This document shows, piece after piece, positions 45,950-53,563 of a DNA stretch of 64,000 nt (position 1 is its first letter; every line of letters starts with the position of its first letter). Source of the stretch: Fimbriiglobus ruber. Lineage in GTDB: Bacteria; Planctomycetota; Planctomycetia; Gemmatales; Gemmataceae. The notes beneath the pieces are model-generated. The model did no database searches, was not told the origin of the DNA, and saw nothing but the letters and a program-made list of their open reading frames with translations. Both the position numbers and the translations under genes were made by a program. The stretch covers positions 124,001 to 188,000 of the forward strand of contig NZ_NIDE01000003.1 in the NCBI RefSeq assembly GCF_002197845.1, in the 5' to 3' direction.

Positions 45950-47188
45950 ATGAGTACATCCATCCCCACACGGCAGTACCCCGACCGCACTTTTTTTTTC
46001 GCGGACGTCTTGTTGTTATGCTTCGGCCTCGTGTTCGGGGTTTCCTTCTGCGCGTTCGTAGGCGGGTTGGGCACGATCGAGGAACAACTGCCGCGCGTGC
46101 CGACATTCTTTGGCGCGTGGTTCGTGGGGCTACTACTCCCACGCCTCTACTTCAACCGCTTCCGCGTCCTCGCGTTTACGCCGTATTGCGCCACCGCGGC
46201 ACTCGTGGTCGCTGCCGTCGCCGAACTGACTTGGTGGTCGAATGTTGCAGTCGCACTGTTTTGCTTATTCGAGGGGGTGGCGCTCGGCGCGATACTCCGC
46301 TACCGGGACACGTTCCGCGTTCGCTACCTGAATTTCCTTCTCGCGGCCGCTGTCGGAGCCGGCGTCGCACTGACCTTCATCGTCTACTGCACGACCAATC
46401 GCGATTCCGAAACAAACTATCCGCGCCTCCTTTTTGTGGCGAGTGCCGTTCTCGCGGCGGCTGCGGTGGCGTCGTTGTTGCGGGTCGCTGTCGAGCTGTT
46501 CGTCGAAAAGCTCTTCGGGATCTCGTACCGCGTCCGCGGGCACGGGCCGGGGTTCGCTACCCTCTCGAAGACGGGGCCGGTCTTGGTCATTGCCAATCAC
46601 GCGTCGTGGTTCGATCCGCTATTTCTGGCCACGCTGATCCAGCGGCCGACCACCCCCATGATGACCGCGAGCTTTTACGACAAGCCGGGCCTGCGGCAAT
46701 TGATGTACTACGTCTTCAACACGATCCGGGTGCCGGAGATTGCCGCCCGCCGCGAGGCCCCGGAAGTGCGGGAAGCGATCGCGGCACTGGACGCCGGCAA
46801 GTGCGTGGTCATTTTCCCCGAAGGATACCTGCGGCGCTCGGACGACCAGATCCTGCGCCGGTTCGGCCAGGGGGTGTGGCAGATCCTGAAAGAGCGGCCG
46901 GACACGCCCGTGATGTCGTGCTGGATCGAAGGCGTGTGGGGAACGTTCTTCTCGCACTACAAAGGGCCGCCGACGAAGAACAAAAAGTTCGACCTCTGGC
47001 TGCCCATTCGGGTGAGCGCGTCGGCACCCGAAGTCGTTCCGGCTGAAACCTTAAAACATCACCTGCGCACGCGAATCTACCTGATGAACAAGGTTCTCGA
47101 CGCGCGAACCCATCTCGGTCTCCCTGCCGTGCCGCGAGTCGAACTCCCGGCCCGTGACGACGAGAAAGATTCGCCGATACAAGAGTGA
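45950..47188 (+). CDS. Integral-membrane PlsC-type acyltransferase
   Basis: A 412-residue protein with several N-terminal membrane helices (about residues 15-185), which is unusual for the family, followed by a 1-acylglycerol-3-phosphate acyltransferase domain: motif I 'NHASWFD' (catalytic His/Asp), motif II around 'TIRVPEIAARR', motif III 'VIFPEGYLRR' and 'VMSCWIEGVWG'. PlsC-type enzymes move acyl chains onto glycerophosphate or related lipids. The added membrane domain suggests a lipid other than lysophosphatidate, but this is inference. It begins 64 bp after the previous gene on the same strand. Confidence 0.88.
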   Translation: MSTSIPTRQYPDRTFFFADVLLLCFGLVFGVSFCAFVGGLGTIEEQLPRVPTFFGAWFVGLLLPRLYFNRFRVLAFTPYCATAALVVAAVAELTWWSNVAVALFCLFEGVALGAILRYRDTFRVRYLNFLLAAAVGAGVALTFIVYCTTNRDSETNYPRLLFVASAVLAAAAVASLLRVAVELFVEKLFGISYRVRGHGPGFATLSKTGPVLVIANHASWFDPLFLATLIQRPTTPMMTASFYDKPGLRQLMYYVFNTIRVPEIAARREAPEVREAIAALDAGKCVVIFPEGYLRRSDDQILRRFGQGVWQILKERPDTPVMSCWIEGVWGTFFSHYKGPPTKNKKFDLWLPIRVSASAPEVVPAETLKHHLRTRIYLMNKVLDARTHLGLPAVPRVELPARDDEKDSPIQE

Positions 47189-47516
47189 GCCGGCGAGTGC
47201 CGAGCGCCGTACCGAATACCGCATCCGCGCCCTTCGACCCGCACAGCCCGCAGACTTTGCCGAAATTCTCCGAACCGATCGCGCGGCACATCCGTCACAC
47301 GCGGCCCATTCTCCTGCGAAGTGGCCGAAAATTCGCCCCGTCCGTTTTGCGTGACGTTTGCCGTCGACCTAGGGTTTAACGGCGACTGGAAGAATCGGAA
47401 CAACGGTTCCGACCGGACTCGGGGGGTTAAATCCCTGCGTCTCGGTTCGGCGGCACACAGGCCAGCCCCGAATCGGTCACGGACGGCACTCCCGCGGCCC
47501 GGTGGAGAATCGGACA
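47189..47516. other. Intergenic region, nothing recognised
   Basis: About 330 bp before the small lipoprotein gene. No hairpin, ORF or promoter element stands out. Confidence 0.4.
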
Positions 47517-47660
47517 ATGTCATTCAAACAAATTTGGTTGATCGCGGCCGGGATCGGCTTGCTCGTGTCTGGCGTCGGGTGTTGTGGGGAACGCAACTGG
47601 TGCCACCGGGACCAATCGGTCAGTTCGTCGTCGTGTAATCGCTACGGACCCTGTCCGTGA
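47517..47660 (+). CDS. Small cysteine-rich lipoprotein
   Basis: A 47-codon gene: ATG 47517 (GTGGAG about 10 nt upstream), an Ile/Leu/Val helix 'WLIAAGIGLLVSGVG' and the lipobox-like 'SGVGCC', then a short polar tail with four further Cys in total. The frame ends at TGA 47658-47660. In the +1 frame an uninterrupted Pro-rich sequence ('SPSPPAPPFYLTGPIVTYHT') runs to TAA 47820, so the original protein may have been about 100 residues with a frameshift near 47650. Lipoprotein call rests on leader and Cys; function unknown. Confidence 0.55.
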   Translation: MSFKQIWLIAAGIGLLVSGVGCCGERNWCHRDQSVSSSSCNRYGPCP

Positions 47661-48056
47661 GCGGTGTCGGCGGCCGAAGTCGTATGAGGATTTCGGGCGG
47701 CCTTCGGGGTCGCCCTCACCCCCCGCCCCGCCGTTCTACCTGACCGGACCGATCGTCACTTACCACACGTCTTACCCACCTCCGCTGGTTCCCGCTGTCG
47801 CGCCAACAATCTTAGATTAAGCCTCTTACGGAACGATTCCCAACCCCCGCGAGTTGCCCGCTTCCCCAAGTCGCGCATACTTCCACCGACGGTCGAGGAA
47901 CGGCCGACCCTGCCGACTCGGTTCGGCATTGTTTCACCAGACGCGGGCGTGAGACCGCGGCCACCTCGGTCATCCGGGGCGGACGTGCCGACACCGACGG
48001 AATGGAAATCGGCCGGGTCCCGCCGGTGGCATCTCGATCAGGAGGTTCGCCTCATC
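47661..48056. other. Intergenic region / possible frameshifted lipoprotein tail
   Basis: About 400 bp. The first 160 bp hold the Pro-rich frame described for the small lipoprotein, ending at 47820. The remaining 236 bp up to the next lipoprotein have no gene I can support. Confidence 0.4.
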
Positions 48057-48632
48057 ATGGACCGTCGTTTAATCCGTTGGGGCGGCGTACTCGTTGTCGC
48101 CACCCAGTTCACGGCCGGATGCTGTTACTACCAGCCACGCCCCGTTGGCTGGCGGTTTCCTTTGATAACGGGCGTCAATTTCGCCCCGGGCGCGGGTCCG
48201 GTTGTGGGCTCGCCCGCGCCGGTCGTCGCCGGCCCAGCCGCTCCGGTTTCGCCCCTCTTCCCGGGACCGGGCGCGGGGGCGTACCCGTCGTACCCCGGAC
48301 AGGTCATGGGCGACCCCGGGTACGGGCCGGGCCCGGGTCCGGGCGGCTGCTCGTCGTGCGGGTCGTCGCCCGTGTCGGGATTACCGGGCGGAGCCGGCCC
48401 GGATTTTGGTGGCCCGCCCCACGTCGCGGGTGCTCCCACGAGCTACCCCATCTTTCCCGGCGGCGGGCCGGCTTACCCGGTTCTCCCGAATGGCCCGCCG
48501 CTCGCCGGCCCGGTGTTTAATTCCTCCCCGTCGACCCTCATGCCTCCGCCACAGGTGTTTCGTTCGCAAGATCAGCCGCCGGCACCAATGCAAGGCTCTG
48601 TGACCAACGGTTCTGGAAACGGATCGAAGTGA
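48057..48632 (+). CDS. Gly/Pro-rich exported lipoprotein
   Basis: A 191-residue protein starting at ATG 48057 (AGGAGG 12 nt upstream; the frame is open earlier but without a leader). The leader 'RWGGVLVVATQFTAGCC' contains the lipobox 'TAGC' with the lipid-bearing Cys. The mature protein is dominated by Gly and Pro with short Tyr/Cys patches ('PSYPGQVMGDPGYGPGPGPG', 'GGCSSCGSSP'). This low-complexity type occurs widely in planctomycetes and is probably surface associated. No function is known. Its small neighbour at 47517 has a similar Cys leader and may be related. Confidence 0.7.
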   Translation: MDRRLIRWGGVLVVATQFTAGCCYYQPRPVGWRFPLITGVNFAPGAGPVVGSPAPVVAGPAAPVSPLFPGPGAGAYPSYPGQVMGDPGYGPGPGPGGCSSCGSSPVSGLPGGAGPDFGGPPHVAGAPTSYPIFPGGGPAYPVLPNGPPLAGPVFNSSPSTLMPPPQVFRSQDQPPAPMQGSVTNGSGNGSK

Positions 48633-48663
48633 TCACCGCGGAATGACTCGTCTTGTCTGACCC

Positions 48664-48690
48664 GAGTGGCCGGAAGACTTCCGGCCGCTC
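48664..48690. terminator. Terminator between lipoprotein and tsaB genes
   Basis: Arms 48664-48675 and 48679-48690 pair with one mismatch around a 3-nt loop and are followed by TTTTT on the plus strand. It separates convergent genes and overlaps the last codon of tsaB. Confidence 0.75.
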
Positions 48691-49384
48691 AGGTTTTTAT
48701 CGCGTTTGAAATCGTCCGCGCTTTCTCCTCGGCTGAACTCCCCCGCAAGTAAATCGGCTCTAGCTGTAAGATCGCGTCCCCTGCGAGGGCCGGCAGCATG
48801 AGCCCGACCTTCAGCACGGCCGCCAACCCCGGTACGCGGTCCGCCGGCGGAACCCGCGGGACAAACGACGGGATCGCGGCGTCGTAGGTCGTAAGCCCCG
48901 GACCACTCACCCACACCTGCGGGTTTGTCGACTCGGCCCAATTCACAACCGGCACAATTCGCAGCTCATCGATCGGCGTCCAAACCGCGCCCGCTTTGTG
49001 GAAACGCTGAACGTAAACGTGCCCCTGGAGGGCGTCCGCGATCACGTCGACGGCCATTGTTTCCGCCGGCGACTGCTCGGCGATCGCGTGAAACGTCGGC
49101 ACCGCGACCAGTCGGCAGCCGGTCGCGTAAGCCAGCATCTTGGCGGACATTACGCCTACTCGAAGACCGGTATAGCTCCCGGGTCCGACGCTGACGGCGA
49201 CCCCAAACAAGTCTTTCGGCGCCAGCCCCGCGGCCTTGAGGAGCGCGTCGCCCGCCGGCGCGAGGTCGCGGTTGTGCCGCCGCGCGGGATCGAGTTCGAC
49301 GGTGCCCGCCAATTGGCCACCGATCGCCAGCCCGACGCGACCGCCGCGGCCGGACGTTTCCAGAATCAACCAGGGTTCGCTCAT
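48689..49384 (-). CDS. tsaB: tRNA threonylcarbamoyladenosine biosynthesis protein TsaB
   Basis: A 231-residue ASKHA-fold protein, using ATG 49384 (GGAAGG 5 nt upstream). TsaB partners TsaD and TsaE in making t6A37 on ANN-decoding tRNAs. Diagnostic features are the N-terminal 'LILETSGRGGRVGLA', the TsaB signature 'VSVGPGSYTGLRVGVMSAK' and 'RRHNRDLAPAGDALL'. TsaD and TsaE are not in the window. The gene is divergent from the RNase H gene with an 80-bp gap. Confidence 0.92.
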   Translation of the reverse strand: MSEPWLILETSGRGGRVGLAIGGQLAGTVELDPARRHNRDLAPAGDALLKAAGLAPKDLFGVAVSVGPGSYTGLRVGVMSAKMLAYATGCRLVAVPTFHAIAEQSPAETMAVDVIADALQGHVYVQRFHKAGAVWTPIDELRIVPVVNWAESTNPQVWVSGPGLTTYDAAIPSFVPRVPPADRVPGLAAVLKVGLMLPALAGDAILQLEPIYLRGSSAEEKARTISNAIKT

Positions 49385-49461
49385 CACACCTTCCCGGCTA
49401 CAATTTCGCTCATTCTACCGACCCACGCGAGCGGCCGGCACGACCCGGCCGGTTTCGATTT

Positions 49462-50169
49462 ATGAGCGAACACCACGCAACGATACATATCGACGGCGGA
49501 TCGCGGGGAAATCCCGGCCCCGCGTCTTACGCCGTCGTCCTTCGGAGACCGGGTTTGCCGGTCATTGAAGAAGCCGAAACACTCGGCATCGCGACCAACA
49601 ACGTGGCCGAATACACGGCACTGGTCCGCGCCCTGGAACGGGCGAATGCGCTGGGGTTACGCTCGCTCGCCATATTTAGTGATAGCGAACTCATGGTCCG
49701 GCAGATGAAGGGCGAATACCGGGTCAAGAGTGCCGACCTGCAAGACCTGTATCGGGAAGCCGTCGACCTGCGGAAAGCCTTCGACAAGGTCACACTGACG
49801 CACGTCCGCCGGGAATTTAACTCCGACGCCGACCGACTCTGCAACGAAGCCCTGGACGGCCGCCCCCGTCCCCGGCCGACGCCGGAGGAAGTTCCGGAAG
49901 CAGCGCCAGCCGAGGAGCCGGCCGTTGTTGGCCCTCCTATGGATTCGCCCCCTGCCGCAAAAAAAGGAGCGGAAGAGGTCGGCGACGACCATGCCTCAAG
50001 TGACACGATCCGCTCCGAGGCGTTCGGCATCCTCACACGGGCCGCGGCCGATTGGTCGGTCCACGGCCCGCACAAGATTGCGGTCGGCGACGTCTGGGAC
50101 GAATTGTGGGCGTTACTAAAAAAGCACGACGCTTTGAAAAAGAAGCGGACTAAAAAAGAACCCGAGTAA
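49462..50169 (+). CDS. RNase HI with C-terminal extension
   Basis: A 235-residue protein whose first ~130 residues are RNase H: 'IHIDGGSRGNPGPASYAVV' with the first catalytic Asp, 'NNVAEYTAL' with Glu, 'FSDSELMVRQMKGEY' with the second Asp and 'EFNSDADRLCNEALD' with the last one. RNase HI cuts the RNA strand of RNA-DNA hybrids. The remaining ~100 residues form a Pro/Glu-rich linker and a lysine-rich helical tail ('LWALLKKHDALKKKRTKKEP') not found in E. coli RNase HI. The next gene starts 32 bp downstream and may be co-transcribed. Confidence 0.92.
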   Translation: MSEHHATIHIDGGSRGNPGPASYAVVLRRPGLPVIEEAETLGIATNNVAEYTALVRALERANALGLRSLAIFSDSELMVRQMKGEYRVKSADLQDLYREAVDLRKAFDKVTLTHVRREFNSDADRLCNEALDGRPRPRPTPEEVPEAAPAEEPAVVGPPMDSPPAAKKGAEEVGDDHASSDTIRSEAFGILTRAAADWSVHGPHKIAVGDVWDELWALLKKHDALKKKRTKKEPE

Positions 50170-50201
50170 CGGCCCCGCCCTCGACCCACCCGCGAGCCGC
50201 C

Positions 50202-52733
50202 ATGTCCGACATCTTGTTTTTCGACGCAATGACCGACGCCGACACCGCGCGGGTGGGCGGCAAGGGACTCAGCCTCGGACGCATGGCGGCCGCCGGATTG
50301 CCGGTGCCGCCCGGGTTCGTCGTGACCACGGCCACCTACCGCTCGCTGCACGCGACAGGCGTTCGCGCAAGCACCACGTTAGTCCAGGACGTACTCGCAG
50401 CTTACCACCGGCTCGGGGCTGGTCTCGTCGCGGTCCGCTCGTCGGCGACCGCGGAGGACGGGGCCGAGACCAGCTTCGCCGGCCAGCAGGCGACGCTGCT
50501 CGGCGTCACCGGCGACGAAGCGGTTCTCGACGCGATCGACGCTTGTTGGAAATCACTCCACACCGATCGGGCCATCGCGTACCGGCGGCAGCAATCCGTC
50601 GCGGACGACGGGCTCGCGATGGCGGTCGTGGTGCAAACGCTGGTCCCGGCCGAGGTCGCGGGCGTCCTGTTCACGCGCGACCCGCAGGACGCGACTGGCA
50701 AACTCATGGCGGCCGAGGCGTCGTGGGGGTTGGGTGAGGCGGTCGTGTCCGGCCGCGTCACGCCGGACCGCTTCCGGCTGGCGTTCGACACCGGGGCGGT
50801 TGTCGAAAAACACGCGGGCCACAAGTCCATCGAGATCACGGCTTCAGGAGAACAGCACGTCGCGCCCGAGCGGCAAGACATTTTATGCTTGAACGACGAT
50901 CAACTCGCGCAACTCGCCGATTTGGGCCGGCGAGTCGAGGAATACTACGGCGCCCCGCGCGACATCGAATGGGCTTACGTGGACGGCAAATTCCTCTTGT
51001 TACAGGCCCGGCCGATCACGACCGGGTCGGCCACCGACCGCGAGAACGTGCGGGCCGATGTGGTCTCGCACCTGACGACCAGGGCCGACCCCCGCGGGAC
51101 GGTCTGGGTCCGGTACAACTTGAGCGAAGTGCTACCTGAGCCGACCCCAATGACCTGGGGCGTGGCCGCGCGATTGCTCGCTGCCGACGGCGGGTTTGGC
51201 GCGATGAACCGCGATCTGGGTGCCGCCCCTGACCCGGCGCTCGGGTCCGAGTCGGCGTTCGACCTGGTCGCCAGCCGGCCCATGTGCAACCTGTCGCGGT
51301 TGCCGCGGATGCAGTTCGCCCGGCCGCCCATCGAATACCCGTTCGCCGCGCTCAAAGCCGACCCGCGGGCCGCGCTCGATCCCAAGCCGGTCCTCAACCC
51401 ACTACGCGACGGCTTCGGTTCGCTCCTCCGACTGCCGGCCACGATCTGGCGATTGACCAAGATGGCCGCCACGAGCCGCAGCGGGGCAGCTACGTTCGCG
51501 GCCCGCTTCACGAACGATGTCGTGCCTCCGTTCACGGCCGACGCCAAGGCGGCGCTCGCGCAAGACTGGTCGAAACTCGACCTCTCGGGACTCGGGGCGG
51601 CGTTTCAGACCTGGACAGAGCGGACACTGGTTACGTTCGCGCGCGACAGCCTCAAGCCGACCGTGTTCGCCGATCTGGCGTGGTCGTCGCTCGTGGAAAT
51701 GCTCAAGCCGAAACTCGGCCCCGAGCGGGCGGCGACGGCGGTCGGCGAACTCTCGCTCGGCGCCAAGCCACCGTCCGGAGCGGACCTGGCGACCGGCGTC
51801 ACGCAGTTCGCGGCCGGTCGCCTGGATCACGGCACGTTCCTGGCCACTTACGGGCACCGCTGCCAGAATGAAATGGAGCTGTCTCAGCCTCGGTGGAGCG
51901 AAGACCCTGCGGCCGTCGACAGGCTAGCCGGCAGTAGCCTGTCTCACGGGATAGAGGCATCCGCGAGCCTGGGGCGTGTCGCCGCACAAATCGACTCGTT
52001 GGGGCAGGGGCACGGCGAACCGGATGCAGCCAACGCCACCTGGGAGCGAATCGCGACCGAGGCTAAGTTAGCTGGCCCGGCTCGCGACGCCGCGAAGGTG
52101 TGGGCCGATCGACTTCGCGTCTACTTGGGATTAAGAGAAGCAGCCAAGCACTACCTTTTACTCGGGTACGCGGTCATCCGCCGCGCGCTCCTCGAACTCG
52201 GTAGCCGGACGGGCGTGCGCGACGGGATCTTTTATCTCGTTCCGGGTGAAATCCCGGATGTGATCGCGGGAAAGGATCTGTCGGCCACAATCGCGGCGCG
52301 GAAGAAGCGGCGGCAGCTCGAACTGAGCCTGGAAGTGCCCCCGGTGCTGTTCAGCGACGATCTGAACGCAATCGGCCGCCCCCTCCCCGCGCCCGAGGGG
52401 GCGACACAATTCGCCGGCACCGCACTCTCGGCCGGGACCGCGGAAGCCGCGGCACTCGTGCTGACCGCGCCGGCAACCGTCCCGCCCACGGGCGACCCGT
52501 ACATTCTCGTCTGTCCGTCCACCGACCCCGCCTGGGTGCCGCTATTCGCGAAAGCCAAGGGATTGGTCATGGAGACGGGCGGGGTGTTGAGCCACGGAGC
52601 CATCGTTGCCCGTGAGTTCGGTCTGCCGGCAGTAGCCGGCTTACCGGGGGCCACGCGACAAATTCGGACGGGTCAGCGGGTTCGGGTCGACGGCGGCCGG
52701 GGGACCGTCACGATCATCGCCCCGGACGCCTGA
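50202..52733 (+). CDS. PEP synthase / rifampin phosphotransferase-like enzyme
   Basis: An 843-residue multidomain phosphotransferase. The N-terminal ATP-grasp domain (about 1-315) has 'GGKGLSLGRMAAAGLPVPPG', 'VAVRSSATAEDGAETSFAGQ' and 'PRDIEWAYVDGKFLLLQARP'. A long helical central domain (about 320-730) follows, and a C-terminal phosphohistidine domain has 'GGVLSHGAIVAREFGLPAV' with His798. True PEP synthase needs a PEP/pyruvate-binding TIM barrel, which I do not see. The ATP-grasp/central/His order instead matches rifampin phosphotransferases and their uncharacterised relatives, so the substrate could be an antibiotic or another small molecule. Confident in superfamily, not in substrate. Confidence 0.85.
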   Translation: MSDILFFDAMTDADTARVGGKGLSLGRMAAAGLPVPPGFVVTTATYRSLHATGVRASTTLVQDVLAAYHRLGAGLVAVRSSATAEDGAETSFAGQQATLLGVTGDEAVLDAIDACWKSLHTDRAIAYRRQQSVADDGLAMAVVVQTLVPAEVAGVLFTRDPQDATGKLMAAEASWGLGEAVVSGRVTPDRFRLAFDTGAVVEKHAGHKSIEITASGEQHVAPERQDILCLNDDQLAQLADLGRRVEEYYGAPRDIEWAYVDGKFLLLQARPITTGSATDRENVRADVVSHLTTRADPRGTVWVRYNLSEVLPEPTPMTWGVAARLLAADGGFGAMNRDLGAAPDPALGSESAFDLVASRPMCNLSRLPRMQFARPPIEYPFAALKADPRAALDPKPVLNPLRDGFGSLLRLPATIWRLTKMAATSRSGAATFAARFTNDVVPPFTADAKAALAQDWSKLDLSGLGAAFQTWTERTLVTFARDSLKPTVFADLAWSSLVEMLKPKLGPERAATAVGELSLGAKPPSGADLATGVTQFAAGRLDHGTFLATYGHRCQNEMELSQPRWSEDPAAVDRLAGSSLSHGIEASASLGRVAAQIDSLGQGHGEPDAANATWERIATEAKLAGPARDAAKVWADRLRVYLGLREAAKHYLLLGYAVIRRALLELGSRTGVRDGIFYLVPGEIPDVIAGKDLSATIAARKKRRQLELSLEVPPVLFSDDLNAIGRPLPAPEGATQFAGTALSAGTAEAAALVLTAPATVPPTGDPYILVCPSTDPAWVPLFAKAKGLVMETGGVLSHGAIVAREFGLPAVAGLPGATRQIRTGQRVRVDGGRGTVTIIAPDA

Positions 52734-52790
52734 GCCAGGGAACCCTGTCGACTGGGCGATCTCGGGTGTCTGTCTGGAAGTTACTTGCGA

Positions 52791-53291
52791 TTAGAACGAG
52801 CCGAGTTCTTCGACCCAGGAACTCCAGAAACCCGTCCACCACCAGACGCCCGCGCTCTGGTATTCTTCGCCGAATAACTCGGCCGAATAGACATCGAAGA
52901 ACATCGACCACCACTGGACGAACTCGGCCTCGTTGGCCGGTTCGACTCCGACGTAGGCCATATATTCGAACGCCATTTGCGTGTAGCCGAAGAGGTCATT
53001 GAACGTGTCCAGATCCATCGGATTACCGTAGACCAGTGGCCCGCCAACGAACCCGGTCGAGTTGCTAGCCGCAGCTGAAGTCGCGGTGGTGTTCGTGGCA
53101 CCGGTCGAGCCAGTCGAAGTTGAACCGGTCGTCGATGATTTCGATGTGGTGCTCCCGGTGGACCCAGTACTCCCAGTAGACCCGGTGTTCCCAGTAGAAC
53201 TCGTTTGAGCCGAGGCAGAGAGTGCGCCAACCACGGCTACCGAGAACAGCGCGAGTAGGAATTTACCGAGTGGGCGAAAATGAGTCGTCAT
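52791..53291 (-). CDS. Exported Ser/Thr/Gly-repeat protein with aromatic C-terminus
   Basis: A 166-residue protein with a signal peptide ('FLLALFSVAVVGALSASA'), a low-complexity Ser/Thr/Gly tract (about residues 30-75, repeats of 'GSTGSTGST') and a conserved-looking acidic aromatic C-terminus ('GFVGGPLVYGNPMDLDTFND', 'QWWSMFFDVYSAELF', 'AGVWWWTGFWSSWVEELG'). The tract may be a glycosylated or flexible linker; the C-terminus could be a binding or membrane-interacting domain. I do not recognise the family. Minus strand, alone. Confidence 0.7.
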   Translation of the reverse strand: MTTHFRPLGKFLLALFSVAVVGALSASAQTSSTGNTGSTGSTGSTGSTTSKSSTTGSTSTGSTGATNTTATSAAASNSTGFVGGPLVYGNPMDLDTFNDLFGYTQMAFEYMAYVGVEPANEAEFVQWWSMFFDVYSAELFGEEYQSAGVWWWTGFWSSWVEELGSF

Positions 53292-53563
53292 AGATGTCTC
53301 GCAAATCGGTGTTGGGCTACAGCCGAGAACGGAAGAGAATCCACGGACTGAAGAATAGCAAGAAAGTAACCGATCCGGCGTGAAAACGAGATGAGACAGG
53401 TAAATTGGCTAATATGGGCTGCTGCAGATTCACAGACCAGTGTGTCGGTGGGGACAATTCTTAACGGTTGGGCCGGTTTTAACGGGTTTGACTGCTCTCG
53501 GGCTGCCACGAGGCGAAGTGTTCCACATTCGCCACATCGTTTCCACGCTGCCGCTGTTGGTGT

